Source of the DNA: an uncultured Prevotella sp.
Lineage (GTDB): Bacteria > Bacteroidota > Bacteroidia > Bacteroidales > Bacteroidaceae
Direction: 5' to 3'
Length of the DNA: 64,000 bases
Assembly (NCBI GenBank): GCA_946415245.1
Contig: CAMKRS010000002.1
Span: 124,001-188,000, forward strand
Numbering within the stretch: the stretch's first letter is position 1; the number at the start of each line of letters is the position of its first letter. Positions 26,888 through 40,255 of this stretch are shown here, one piece after another. The position numbers and the translations under genes are program-made. The notes below the pieces were generated by a model, which was not told the DNA's origin, ran no database searches, and saw only the letters and a program-made list of their open reading frames with translations.

Positions 26888-27698
26888 ATCGTTTCTTACT
26901 TGGTGGAGCAACAAGTCCACCACCGATATAGGCAATACAGATGCCCTTCTCCCATTGCTGACGGATATAGTCCTTGGGATCATCGGGATTAACCTGAAGA
27001 TTCTGGAAACGTTCATCACCACGGGCATAGTTACCGAAGGTGACGATATACTTGCCACCGCCATAGGCCACCTGATGCAGGTTGAAACCCTTGTTCCATA
27101 CCTCACTCTGGATACTGCGCATCATATCGTTGGTCGTCTCTGAGATGAAATAACCCTGCGACACGAACTTCGAGTTCTGACTCATCACCACCATCCACTG
27201 CTTACCATCGAAGGCCAAATCAGTAATGCTGTAACCATAGCCTTTTTGCTCAGCAATCCACGGGGCGAGGTTATCCCAAGTGTTCTGCCAAATGATCTGA
27301 CGACTAATACCACTACCCTGTGAGAGTACCACAAGCCACTGACTGTTGCTGCGCGACATCGAGGTGATGGCATAGCCTTCCTGTGTCTTCTGGGCAATCC
27401 AATCCTCGGGCCAGGCCTCACTCACGAGATAGGTCTGCATGGAATAGCCCGTGTTGCCTGCCATGATGAGAAACCATCCCTCACCGGTATAGGCAGCCGT
27501 CACAATACGCTTGCCCTGGTCCCAACAACCTACGATGTCCTTCTGATCGATGTTCTCCGAACCATAGGCAAACCACGTCTGAGCGGTGTAGGGAAGTCCG
27601 GACTCAGAGATCAACAATGTCTTGTCCTGCGCCAATGCTGCCGTTGCCGATACTTGCATCAGCACAACGGCGATAAGGAGTTTCTTTATCATTCTCAT
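26886..27698 (-). CDS. Secreted repeat protein resembling DUF7477-type domains
   Basis: 270 residues with an N-terminal signal peptide (KKLLIAVVLMQVSATAALAQ). The mature protein repeats a pattern of about 45 residues: a Trp-rich start, then GYAITSMSRSNSQWLVVLSQ, GYSITDLAFDGKQWMVVMSQ and GFNLHQVAYGGGKYIVTFG. The pattern recalls the repeats that follow the kinase domain in plant casein-kinase-1-like proteins (DUF7477), which I state as resemblance only. It ends with a short basic tail. Function is unknown; it is probably a beta-structured periplasmic or surface protein. Confidence 0.6.
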   Translation of the reverse strand: MRMIKKLLIAVVLMQVSATAALAQDKTLLISESGLPYTAQTWFAYGSENIDQKDIVGCWDQGKRIVTAAYTGEGWFLIMAGNTGYSMQTYLVSEAWPEDWIAQKTQEGYAITSMSRSNSQWLVVLSQGSGISRQIIWQNTWDNLAPWIAEQKGYGYSITDLAFDGKQWMVVMSQNSKFVSQGYFISETTNDMMRSIQSEVWNKGFNLHQVAYGGGKYIVTFGNYARGDERFQNLQVNPDDPKDYIRQQWEKGICIAYIGGGLVAPPSKKR

Positions 27699-27732
27699 AA
27701 CGGTTTTAATTGATTACATACCTTTTCGGATG

Positions 27733-27740
27733 CAAAGATA
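27733..27740 (-). promoter_or_regulatory. Promoter -7 box of the secreted repeat protein
   Basis: TATCTTTG on the minus strand fits TAnnTTTG, 34 bp upstream of the start at 27698. Confidence 0.5.
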
Positions 27741-27741
27741 A

Positions 27742-27830
27742 TAAAAAAGTAAAAAAATAAAAAGGTAAAAAGGTAAAAAAATGAGGGGGTGGCCTTACTT
27801 TTTTACCTTTTTACCTTTTTACCTTTAAAA
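27742..27830 (-). terminator. Inverted TTTTTACC octamer arrays after the GH115 gene
   Basis: Units of AAAAAGGT type (27758-27781) face TTTTTACC units (27799-27830) across a GC-rich loop. The minus-strand transcript of the GH115 gene would fold into a long A-U-rich stem followed by T runs, so it probably acts as its terminator. Confidence 0.6.
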
Positions 27831-27834
27831 ATTA

Positions 27835-30303
27835 CTATCGCTTGCAGGGCGACTCCTCACCGAAGAGGTACTGCGACTGATAACCGCCGGCATCAACCAC
27901 AATCTTCTCGAAGACAATACCTGGATGCTTGGGCTGTATCGTCAGACTGTGTACTTCTTTCTGCGTCACAGGTAATTCCACAACTTTCTCCACCACACGA
28001 CGAGCAACGGCAGGATAATACTCCGAGTACATATAGGGCTGACGGTCAACAAGTGTCTTATTGAAATTAACCACCTGTGCCTCGCCACCATCAAGACTGA
28101 CACTATACTCAAAACCACCTACGTTCAGGAAATCAAGCGTTGACTTTGTCACGACATGCACTTTCACTTTTGACGATTCAGCGGGTAACGTAAACTGATA
28201 GGTCAGAGCCGCATTTCCTACGGCCTTCGTATAGGGTGTCAGGGCAACGGCACTACGGGTACGACCGTAATAAGGATAGACCGTCCACTCGGTCCCCTCG
28301 GATGCCGTAGCACTGTAATAATGCTCTGCCTCCATCGCCACATAACCATCCTTGGCTGCAAAGGTATAACCACCTGCACCGCCCTCATCGACAGATGTGG
28401 TACGTGGCAACATGTCTGCACGGAAGTTATCATTCCAGGAACGGTAGCCGATATGCTTCTGGATCATCATACCATTCCACTTACCACCGGCTATATCGGT
28501 ATTATAAGCTGCACAGAGCAACGAGTCACGACGGAAGCATTCTTTCACCTTATCGGCCCAAAGATTGGCATCGGGGTTCTTGCTGGCGGCCAGATACTGG
28601 TTCATGGCCTGAGCATAGTACATATCGTAGAGGTTGGCCATCGCCTGCACGGGGAAGAGCACCAACTGACGGTAGAAGTCGCGGGCCTCGGCAGGAACCT
28701 GGTCATAAAGGCGCAGGGCACGCAGTTCCAGACGCTGGTAGTCATCGGCCACCTGTCGCCACTCGCCTGTCTCTATCTGATAGGTACGTGCATCAAGCAT
28801 CTCGGGCGTCACACGGGCCATATACTGGCAGTTGCGATTGTAGATAGACGCAGCCTCCTCTGCCACAGCACCGCTGAGTACACTCTGGAAGAAGCGAAGC
28901 GTGTGGTCGGTGACGGTCTGAACGGTATAGTCCTTCGGGTTCCAGGCCATATCCATGAACAACTGGATGGGATACTCCATCGGCTTGAGGTCGCCGACAT
29001 TGAGGATCCACATGCGCTGGATACCGAAGTCATAGGCCAGCGACAACTGTTCATACATCTGTTGCGTCTGGGTGACATTGAGCCATTTAGTATTACGGGG
29101 AGCACCCACGTAGTCCACATGGTAGTAGATACCCCACCCTCCCTTACGGGCACGTTCAGCCTGAGTAGGTACACGACGGATATCACCCCAGTTGTCGTCG
29201 CTGATAAGAATCATCACATCGTCAGGCACACGAAGTCCAGCATCGTAATAGTCCTGTACTTCTTTATACAAAGCCCACACCTGGGTGGTCTTTTCTGCAG
29301 GCTTACCGGTCACCTCCTTGATAATCCTACGCTGGTTGTCGATGATCTTCTCCATCAACTTCGTGTCGGCCGTTTCACTCATGGCCTCATCACCGTCACC
29401 ACGCATACCGATGGTCACGATATCATCAGTTCCTTTCATACGCTCGATACCCTCACGGAAGAAACGGTCGAGATTGTCCTTGTTGGTCTCGTAGTTCCAG
29501 GCACCCCACTTGTTACGATTGCGGGCATATTCCTGATGGTTACGGGCCATAGGCTCATGATGGGAGGTACCCATGATGACACCCATCGCATCGGCAGTCT
29601 TCAGATTCTCAGGATCATCGGCATAGAAAGCCCATCCCCACATGGCAGGCCACAAGAAGTTACCCTTCAAACGAAGAATCAACTCAAAGACCTGCTCATA
29701 GAAACGATGATCGCCGTAATTGGTGCCAAAGGTATTCTTCACCCAGGTGGTCAGACAGGGGGCCTCATCATTCAAAAAGAGACCGCGAAAACGCACGCTG
29801 GGCTCACCATCGGTATACTCACCTTTCTTAATATATAGGGCTTCGTGCTGTTCAATGGGGACATCAGCCCAGTAGTACCAGGGAGAGACACCCATCTGCT
29901 TGGTCAGTTCATAGACGCCAAACACGGTACCGCGCTTGTCACTACCGGCAATCACGAGCTGGTCACCAATGGTCTTGATAATGTATTTCTCGGTCTTACC
30001 TTTCAAGTCACGGAGCTCACCCTTCTTCACCCATTGGTCGATCTGCTTGTTGACACCTACCGTACCCACAAGGATCCGGGCACTCTCAGAAACAGGAAGC
30101 TGCTTCTGGGTGACTTTCTCAAAGTCTTTCTGGAGGTTGGCAACGGCTCTCTGCACACAACTGTGCTCACGGCTATCGAATGAAACACTGGCACCCTGCA
30201 GGGACAGAACGTCTGCAGATGACTGGAAAACAACAAAAGGCTCGGCAGCTTCCGAACCTAACGTCACCACAAGGGCGAAAAGGGATAATAAAAATTTTTT
30301 CAT
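27835..30303 (-). CDS. GH115 alpha-glucuronidase
   Basis: 822 residues from the ATG at 30303, which opens a signal peptide (MKKFLLSLFALVVTLGSEA). Segments typical of GH115 are visible: RGLFLNDEAPCLTTWVKNTF, FWPAMWGWAF-like FLWPAMWGWAFYADDPEN, GMRGDGDEAM and ISDDNWGDIRRVP. A C-terminal carbohydrate-binding-like beta domain begins at about residue 650. GH115 enzymes remove (4-O-methyl-)glucuronic acid side chains from xylan. The neighbouring GH43 fusion gene fits a hemicellulose role. It is probably secreted to the periplasm or cell surface. Confidence 0.93.
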   Translation of the reverse strand: MKKFLLSLFALVVTLGSEAAEPFVVFQSSADVLSLQGASVSFDSREHSCVQRAVANLQKDFEKVTQKQLPVSESARILVGTVGVNKQIDQWVKKGELRDLKGKTEKYIIKTIGDQLVIAGSDKRGTVFGVYELTKQMGVSPWYYWADVPIEQHEALYIKKGEYTDGEPSVRFRGLFLNDEAPCLTTWVKNTFGTNYGDHRFYEQVFELILRLKGNFLWPAMWGWAFYADDPENLKTADAMGVIMGTSHHEPMARNHQEYARNRNKWGAWNYETNKDNLDRFFREGIERMKGTDDIVTIGMRGDGDEAMSETADTKLMEKIIDNQRRIIKEVTGKPAEKTTQVWALYKEVQDYYDAGLRVPDDVMILISDDNWGDIRRVPTQAERARKGGWGIYYHVDYVGAPRNTKWLNVTQTQQMYEQLSLAYDFGIQRMWILNVGDLKPMEYPIQLFMDMAWNPKDYTVQTVTDHTLRFFQSVLSGAVAEEAASIYNRNCQYMARVTPEMLDARTYQIETGEWRQVADDYQRLELRALRLYDQVPAEARDFYRQLVLFPVQAMANLYDMYYAQAMNQYLAASKNPDANLWADKVKECFRRDSLLCAAYNTDIAGGKWNGMMIQKHIGYRSWNDNFRADMLPRTTSVDEGGAGGYTFAAKDGYVAMEAEHYYSATASEGTEWTVYPYYGRTRSAVALTPYTKAVGNAALTYQFTLPAESSKVKVHVVTKSTLDFLNVGGFEYSVSLDGGEAQVVNFNKTLVDRQPYMYSEYYPAVARRVVEKVVELPVTQKEVHSLTIQPKHPGIVFEKIVVDAGGYQSQYLFGEESPCKR

Positions 30304-30613
30304 GCTTGACAGATTCTTTTTCGGCCACAAAGGTAATAAAAATCTGTCGCGCAACTTTTTAAGTATGTCACAATTGTTTTTACTTTTGTTTCATACTTAA
30401 AAACAACGGTTTATTTTACTTATTGATCAACGAAACAGCCTTGTTTTTTACAACTGATGCGATCTTAATGGCTACAAAATTTAAAATAATCATACGTCTA
30501 TTTCCTTTTAATTGTTATCCTGATTTTCTTAATTCGGGTGCAAAATTACTACTGTGCTCGCACACAGGCAAATTATTCTGCATAAAGAAAGAGGATTTAT
30601 ACGTCTTCTTGAC
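30304..30613. promoter_or_regulatory. 310-bp AT-rich gap upstream of GH115 with promoter boxes
   Basis: TACCTTTG on the minus strand (30328-30335) lies 24 bp upstream of the GH115 start. A second TAAnTTTG-like box (TAATTTTG, 30541-30548) lies further up. No -33 box is well placed. I see no gene; the single 77-aa frame on the plus strand lacks coding character. Confidence 0.4.
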
Positions 30614-32851
30614 TCACATCAATGAGGCTTGTTTCCTACGGGCACCAAAACGGTAACCTACACCTAACATCAGGTTGTTTGGATATTGGAAATCATAAAG
30701 GCTATAACCGATATGCAGGAACATCTTCTGGGAAAGAGCTACTTTCAAAGCCAGAATCTCATAAAAACCCTTGAAATGGGGACTACCGGCATTGATAAAG
30801 TTGTGACCGATACCGAAATTGATCGTGAAATAGGGCATCACATATTCTGCACGGACAGAAAGACCAGCCGTTACCTGCTTATACCAGGATGGTGTTTTGA
30901 TATAGTTTTGAGTGGAGGTAGAAGGTTGTTCAACAGGCTCGGTTCCATCTTCTTTTTCATCGGCCTCACTACCATCAGGGACAGGGGCGATCGCGGTATC
31001 ATCATTTTTCAGATTGGCACTGTGGTCATAATACAAATCCAAGGAGGCTCCCACATTCAACCAGTGGTTCAGGTTATACATCGGATTCACATTGACACCC
31101 ATCACACCATAGGTATCCGACAAAGTATACGAACCGAGAGCAGTCTCTGCACCACGTTTCTTCCAACCTCCAAACACCACTACATCGGTACTCCAATGCT
31201 TCTGGAAAAGGGGCAACGGACCATCGGCGGGCAATTCTTCCGGACGATTGATATAATAGGCCAAAGACAACTTCGCGGAAGCGACATTCAATCCGGCATT
31301 GGGCATCGAGGTGTTACCATTGCTGAAATGGGAGGCACTCAGACCGATGTTCAGATCAAACTTCCGGGAGAGCATCCAACGCAGATAGATACCGAAGTCC
31401 ATATAGGCCGTCAACTTCGAACCAATCACATGATTCGACACCCGTTCTGTTTCGTTATAGGAATGCCAACCATAGGCCACACCAAAGTCCCATTCGTAGT
31501 TAAGGGCGAGTTTCGGTGACAGAGTCGTGAGGGTGGCGCCCTGAAAGAGATAGGCGGAAACGGGATTGCCAATCTGAGAATTTAGATGGTGATAACCGAG
31601 ACCTGCACCCTGATAGGCACCTTTATAAATACGGGCTTGCTCAGAATCGGGCGAGGGCATGAATGAATATTTCAGACGGGTGGTGAAATACTGGTTCATC
31701 GTACGTACCTCGGGGTTATAGCCCTCCAGATAACGATTGGTATGCAACACGGCACCATCAATAATCTCAGCCTCCAGACGATGGATGACAGGCGCTGAAC
31801 CAGACACTGAACCCCACTTCTGCAGACGTTTGTATTCTTCCTTGGTCAGACGCATGAAAGAACCATGCTGAGGACCGGTCACACCTTCGATATCCACGGG
31901 GTCAGAGAAATTGCGTAAGTTCTTGTCAGCCTTACAGATGCGGTAGTGACGCGGCTTCGAGGAATACTCGATATAGGCTACACGCCAGGTATCATCGCCA
32001 ATCAACTGGAAGGCACTCGAACCCTCACACTTTTTCTTGCCCTCAAAACTGACATAGTCATCTTCCACCGGTTCTCCCCAACCATAGGTCAGGTGTTCCG
32101 AGGTGGCCGTATAGATACCGGGCTTACCACCTTCTTTCTTAATCAGCATATGATAGAGACCGTCGCTCTCCAAGTAGTTAATATCGGCATCAATGGTGGC
32201 ATAACCCCAGTCAAACAGGAGTCGAGGCTTCGTGAGTTTGGTGAAGGTCTTGTCGGCATAGGAATAATACATGCGGTCATAACCTTCCTCATCACGGTTC
32301 CACATTGAATAGTAGATCATGTAACCGCCCTGCTCACCATCAGACCACACATAATGGGGATCCCAGAAAATCTGCGGGGCCCATACACGGTTGATGGTGC
32401 TCCAGTCTTTATAGGGACTAGGTGACTCACAATCACAGAAGATAGCATCACCCTTGCGGTAATCAAAAGAGACACTGGTCCAGTGGATGAGATCATCACT
32501 CTTCAAAAGGTCGATGCCGTAATTGTCCCACTCACTCTTCTTTCCCAAGGCCTTGGTCATGCCGTTGTTCATATCCGTCGTCACCATCACAAAACCCTTG
32601 CCATCCCAACTGCGGGTGATATAGGCATCGCGCTGACCACCTTCAATACGGGCATGTTCCTTCGGGTCCATCACAGGATCACCACCAAGGACATCTTCGT
32701 AATGGTAACCGTCACGACTTAAAGCAAAGGCCGTGTATTGCCCACGATCACTCATATGACAATACAGATAGCCATAGTCGCCTTTCTGCATGTTCTGTGC
32801 AGTGGCAGCTACGGCTATCAGTAAGATGACGGACAGAACGTATCTGCGCAT
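30614..32851 (-). CDS. GH43-like glycosidase fused to PagL-like outer-membrane barrel
   Basis: 745 residues with signal peptide MRRYVLSVILLIAVAATAQ. Residues about 20-370 form a five-bladed GH43-like domain (VWAPQIFWDPHY, KKCEGSSAFQLIGDDTWRVAYI). Residues about 380-745 are amphipathic strands ending YRFGARRKQ, in the manner of an outer-membrane barrel. SHFSNGNTSMPNAGLN contains the His-x-Ser-Asn motif of lipid A deacylase PagL (His508, Ser510); the position of the third catalytic residue, Glu in PagL, is Asn522. A glycosidase tethered to a barrel would act at the cell surface. It follows the OmpA-like gene by 3 bp. Fusion function is inference. Confidence 0.7.
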   Translation of the reverse strand: MRRYVLSVILLIAVAATAQNMQKGDYGYLYCHMSDRGQYTAFALSRDGYHYEDVLGGDPVMDPKEHARIEGGQRDAYITRSWDGKGFVMVTTDMNNGMTKALGKKSEWDNYGIDLLKSDDLIHWTSVSFDYRKGDAIFCDCESPSPYKDWSTINRVWAPQIFWDPHYVWSDGEQGGYMIYYSMWNRDEEGYDRMYYSYADKTFTKLTKPRLLFDWGYATIDADINYLESDGLYHMLIKKEGGKPGIYTATSEHLTYGWGEPVEDDYVSFEGKKKCEGSSAFQLIGDDTWRVAYIEYSSKPRHYRICKADKNLRNFSDPVDIEGVTGPQHGSFMRLTKEEYKRLQKWGSVSGSAPVIHRLEAEIIDGAVLHTNRYLEGYNPEVRTMNQYFTTRLKYSFMPSPDSEQARIYKGAYQGAGLGYHHLNSQIGNPVSAYLFQGATLTTLSPKLALNYEWDFGVAYGWHSYNETERVSNHVIGSKLTAYMDFGIYLRWMLSRKFDLNIGLSASHFSNGNTSMPNAGLNVASAKLSLAYYINRPEELPADGPLPLFQKHWSTDVVVFGGWKKRGAETALGSYTLSDTYGVMGVNVNPMYNLNHWLNVGASLDLYYDHSANLKNDDTAIAPVPDGSEADEKEDGTEPVEQPSTSTQNYIKTPSWYKQVTAGLSVRAEYVMPYFTINFGIGHNFINAGSPHFKGFYEILALKVALSQKMFLHIGYSLYDFQYPNNLMLGVGYRFGARRKQASLM

Positions 32852-32854
32852 CCG

Positions 32855-33706
32855 TTACTCTGCCTCAGGAGCCTTGTCAATCAGATCCATGAACTGATCG
32901 AGCTTCGGCGTGATGATAATCTGAGTACGACGATTGCGCTGCTTACCAACCTCAGTATCGTTCGAGGCAACGGGGTTGTACTCACCACGACCACCGGCGG
33001 TCAGACGCTTAGGATCTACACCATAGTCGTTCTGCAAAGCCTGGACAACACTCGAGGCACGCAGGGCAGAGAGGTCCCAGTTGTTACGGATATTGGTCTT
33101 ATTGATGGGCACATTGTCGGTGTTACCCTCGATGAGCACGTCGTAGTCCTTGTAATCCTTGATGATCTTGGCAATCTTCGACAGGGTCTGGGCGGCACGG
33201 GCATTGATCTCATAAGAACCGCTCTTGTAAAGCATGTTGTCGGCCAGAGAGATATATACCACACCCTTCAACACCTGCACGTCAACTTCCTTCATCTCAT
33301 CCTGAGAGAGTGAACGGGTTAGGTTGTTGGTCAACACCATGTTCAGAGAGTCACTCTTGCTCTTTACCTCCACCAGGTGACGGATGTACTGGTTCGACTC
33401 ATTGATCTGATCAACCAATTTCTCAATAGAGATATTGTTCTGAGAGGCATTGGTCAGACTTTTGTCGAGAGAAGCCTGCAACTTGGCATACTTGTCCTCG
33501 GCATTCTTCAATAACTGCTGCATACCACGCTGCTGCTCTTCCAGACTGGCAATACGGGCATTCTTAGCAGCCAGATCTTCCTTGGCTGCCTGAAGACTCT
33601 CAGTGAGAGACTTGTTGGTCTCCTGGCATGCCACTAACTCTTTCTTACTACCGCAACTACTCAATACCAGAGCAGAAACAGCTATCAAAATGATACTCTT
33701 TTTCAT
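32855..33706 (-). CDS. OmpA-family peptidoglycan-binding lipoprotein
   Basis: 283 residues. MKKSIILIAVSALVLSSC is a lipoprotein signal (lipobox LSSC, Cys18). Residues about 30-125 form a coiled coil. The C-terminal OmpA/MotB domain carries IEGNTDNVPINKTN, LSALRASSVVQAL and RGEYNPVASNDTEVGKQRNRR, which include the Asp and Arg that bind diaminopimelate. It links the outer membrane to peptidoglycan. It is the first gene of a two-gene transcript with the GH43-barrel fusion. Confidence 0.92.
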   Translation of the reverse strand: MKKSIILIAVSALVLSSCGSKKELVACQETNKSLTESLQAAKEDLAAKNARIASLEEQQRGMQQLLKNAEDKYAKLQASLDKSLTNASQNNISIEKLVDQINESNQYIRHLVEVKSKSDSLNMVLTNNLTRSLSQDEMKEVDVQVLKGVVYISLADNMLYKSGSYEINARAAQTLSKIAKIIKDYKDYDVLIEGNTDNVPINKTNIRNNWDLSALRASSVVQALQNDYGVDPKRLTAGGRGEYNPVASNDTEVGKQRNRRTQIIITPKLDQFMDLIDKAPEAE

Positions 33707-33744
33707 CTTTTTTACCTTTTTACTATTTTACCTTTTTACCTTTT
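33707..33744. repeat. Octamer array (TTTTTACC type)
   Basis: About four TTTTTACC-like units lie directly upstream of the OmpA-like start codon, in its 5' leader. Confidence 0.75.
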
Positions 33745-33761
33745 CTAAGGCTTTTCGGATG

Positions 33762-33769
33762 CAAATTTA
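33762..33769 (-). promoter_or_regulatory. Promoter -7 box of the OmpA-like gene
   Basis: TAAATTTG on the minus strand fits TAnnTTTG; TTG at 33788-33790 is a possible -33 element at 18 bp. The leader then includes the octamer array. Confidence 0.5.
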
Positions 33770-33797
33770 CATTAATGTCTCAAAAAACAATGAAAAC

Positions 33798-33831
33798 TTT
33801 GGCGGAATTAGAATTATTTTAATTAAATTTG
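33798..33831 (+). promoter_or_regulatory. Promoter of the M1 peptidase gene
   Basis: TTTG at 33798-33801 and TAAATTTG at 33824-33831, spaced by 22 bp, fit the consensus loosely. The ATG at 33863 is about 31 bp downstream. The divergent OmpA promoter overlaps this region. Confidence 0.5.
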
Positions 33832-33862
33832 CACACAAAAACCAATTAAAGCACCCAAAAAG

Positions 33863-36394
33863 ATGAAAAATTACAGACTTTTTCTCATTTCTACGCTCTG
33901 TATGATGGTACTGGGCATTTACGCTCAGGTGCCGGAAAAAGGCGTTTCCAAGGAACTCGCCGAACAGCGTAAAGCTAACATCAGTAACGTAACCTATGAT
34001 TTGACATTCAACATTCCTGCAGATGCCAAGACACCTGTGACGGGCAAAGCTGTGATCGCTTTCGACCTCAAAGAGAAGAATGATGTCGTACTCGACTTCC
34101 AAGGTGGCTTCTCTGGCACCTGCACGGTGAACAATAAGAAAAAGCGTCAGGCCACCTATAAGCACGAGCATATCGTGTTGGCTGCAAAACTACTGAAACA
34201 GGGTCTGAACATCGTGGAGATTGACTTTGCCAGCACCAACAAGGCACTCAACCGTCAGAAAGAATTCATGTATACGATATTCCTGCCTGATCAGGCATCG
34301 ACGGCCTTCCCGTGCTTTAACCAACCTGACATCAGGGCAAGATTTACCACCACACTCAACATACCCGAAGGCTGGAAGGCCATGTTCAGCGATGGCAAGA
34401 ATCCGATTCCGGTCTACCTCTATTCGTTCGTAGCAGGTAAATTTGAGGAAAAGGCTGCCGTACGGGATGGCTACCCCATCCGGGCGCTGTACCGTGAAAC
34501 GGACCCAAAGAAGGTGGCACAGCTGGACGCGATCTTCGGCGAGATTACGAAATCCATGAAATGGATGGAGAGCTATACGGGTATCAAATGTCCGTTTAAG
34601 GAGTATGGCCTGGCCATCATACCCGACTACCCCTTTGGTGGTATGGAGCATCCGGGGGCCTTCCAGATCAATGATTCTCGACTGCTACTCGACAGCAATG
34701 CATCGAAAGAGGAGGAACTCAAACGCATGGAACTGATTGCCCACGAGACGGCTCACCTCTGGTTCGGAAACGTCGTCCAACTGAACTGGACGGAGAATCT
34801 CTGGGAGAAAGAGGTAATCGCCAACATCATGGCATCGAAGATTACACGTAAACAGGTGGATGCCAAGGAGAGTGACATCAATTTCCTCAGCACCTACCAG
34901 AACAAGGCCATCGCCTTAGACCGCACGGATGGTACATACGACATTGACCAACCGTCAATCGTCGACCATACGACGTTGCTCTACGACAACATTATTTATA
35001 ATAAGGCAACGGTCATGATGCGTTCACTGGAACAGCTCGTGGGTGCTACAAAGATGCAGAACAGCCTGCGTAGTTTCTTACAGAAATATTATTTCAAGGA
35101 GGCAACTTGGGAGAATCTGATCGAAATACTCGACAAGGAGAATCCGACCGTCGGCGTACGACAGTTCTGCGAGGTATGGGTCAACCAGAAGGGTATGCCC
35201 ATCATCAACACGTCGTATAAGGACGGACAACTCGTGGTCTCCCAGACCGACCCCTTCGGACGTGGTCTTTGCTGGCGTCAGAAGTTCGTCGTTCAGGTGG
35301 TCTACGATATGGCGCAGAGCCGTACCATCATCGTCGATATGCAGAAACCAATCATGACTTATAGCCTGAAAAACGGTAAACCGAGCTATATCATACCCAA
35401 CTACAACGGTCAGGGCTATGGTATCTTCACCCTCGACGATGACTACGCAGAGATCTTGCCAAAACGTTTCATCACAACCCGTAATGATTTGGCACGTTAT
35501 TCGCTGCTGAACACCGTCCACGACAACTACCTGCAAGGTAAGGTTGCTCCTTCACACTTCGGTGAGCTCTATCGTTTTATGATGAAAGAGAAGAATCCGA
35601 TCATTATGCAGACAGCCATCGATCACATGTTCAAGATCGCTTCTGACATGACCGCCGACCAGCGTAAGACACTCGAACTGTGTATGATGGACCTGCTGGG
35701 CGAGAACAAATCAAAAGACTGTCGCCAACTCATCTTCCGGAAGATGGCGGCCAACGCCACATCACCTGACGTACTCGCACAGTTGGAGACGGTTTGGCAA
35801 CAGCATAATGACCCGCTCTTCGACGAACATGACTATATGGAGATGGCCTACCGCCTGGCCATCACCAATCCTACCCGCGCACAGGAGATCCTGTCCACAC
35901 AACGCGCGCGTCTGAAGACAGAGGATCTGCAGAAAGAGTTCGACTTCGTCAGCCGTGCTTGTAACCCGGATGCATCGAAGCGCAACGATCTGTTTAAGAA
36001 ACTCATCAAGAAGGATAACCGCAAGGAGGAGGCATGGGCCATCCACGCCATCAAACTGCTGAGTACCGATGTTTACGCTCAGGATGCACCGAATTATGTA
36101 GCACAGAGTCTCGCAAATCTGAAATACCTGCAACAGACCAGCGATATCCTCTTCCCGGGCAATTGGCTGGAGGCATTATATGACGGTCAGAAGAGCAGCG
36201 CGGTCAAACAGACCACAGAGAACTGGCTGAACAACCCGAAGACAGACTGCCCCGAGGACCTTCGCAACAAGGTATTGGAGGTTTCATGGTTGATGAGAAA
36301 CCAGAAACCGTATGTAGAGAAACCCAAACCGGCCGTCGTCGTCTCAAAACCCAAGACGACTGCTAAGAAGACGGCTGCCAAACGTAAGAAATAA
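33863..36394 (+). CDS. M1-family zinc aminopeptidase
   Basis: 843 residues with signal peptide MKNYRLFLISTLCMMVLGIYA. The zinc site is HETAHLWFGN (His294, Glu295, His298) with the third ligand Glu317 nineteen residues later, the M1 spacing. GGMEHPGAFQIND corresponds to the GAMEN substrate-binding motif. The C-terminal ERAP1-like helical domain ends in a Lys/Ala-rich tail. It should trim N-terminal residues from peptides in the periplasm. It stands alone between divergent ompA-like and downstream purL genes, 21 bp before purL. Confidence 0.93.
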   Translation: MKNYRLFLISTLCMMVLGIYAQVPEKGVSKELAEQRKANISNVTYDLTFNIPADAKTPVTGKAVIAFDLKEKNDVVLDFQGGFSGTCTVNNKKKRQATYKHEHIVLAAKLLKQGLNIVEIDFASTNKALNRQKEFMYTIFLPDQASTAFPCFNQPDIRARFTTTLNIPEGWKAMFSDGKNPIPVYLYSFVAGKFEEKAAVRDGYPIRALYRETDPKKVAQLDAIFGEITKSMKWMESYTGIKCPFKEYGLAIIPDYPFGGMEHPGAFQINDSRLLLDSNASKEEELKRMELIAHETAHLWFGNVVQLNWTENLWEKEVIANIMASKITRKQVDAKESDINFLSTYQNKAIALDRTDGTYDIDQPSIVDHTTLLYDNIIYNKATVMMRSLEQLVGATKMQNSLRSFLQKYYFKEATWENLIEILDKENPTVGVRQFCEVWVNQKGMPIINTSYKDGQLVVSQTDPFGRGLCWRQKFVVQVVYDMAQSRTIIVDMQKPIMTYSLKNGKPSYIIPNYNGQGYGIFTLDDDYAEILPKRFITTRNDLARYSLLNTVHDNYLQGKVAPSHFGELYRFMMKEKNPIIMQTAIDHMFKIASDMTADQRKTLELCMMDLLGENKSKDCRQLIFRKMAANATSPDVLAQLETVWQQHNDPLFDEHDYMEMAYRLAITNPTRAQEILSTQRARLKTEDLQKEFDFVSRACNPDASKRNDLFKKLIKKDNRKEEAWAIHAIKLLSTDVYAQDAPNYVAQSLANLKYLQQTSDILFPGNWLEALYDGQKSSAVKQTTENWLNNPKTDCPEDLRNKVLEVSWLMRNQKPYVEKPKPAVVVSKPKTTAKKTAAKRKK

Positions 36395-36415
36395 AACAAA
36401 ACATAAAGAAAAGAT

Positions 36416-40251
<3,836 letters not shown>

Positions 40252-40255
<4 letters not shown>

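Noticed and set aside
28321..29838. A 505-codon open frame on the plus strand opposite the GH115 gene
   Set aside because: Same reason; the GH115 frame has a signal peptide and family motifs, and the opposite frame has none.
30423..30656. A 77-codon frame on the plus strand upstream of GH115
   Set aside because: It overlaps the end of the GH43-barrel gene on the other strand, has no recognisable motif, and lies in AT-rich DNA where chance frames are short but common.
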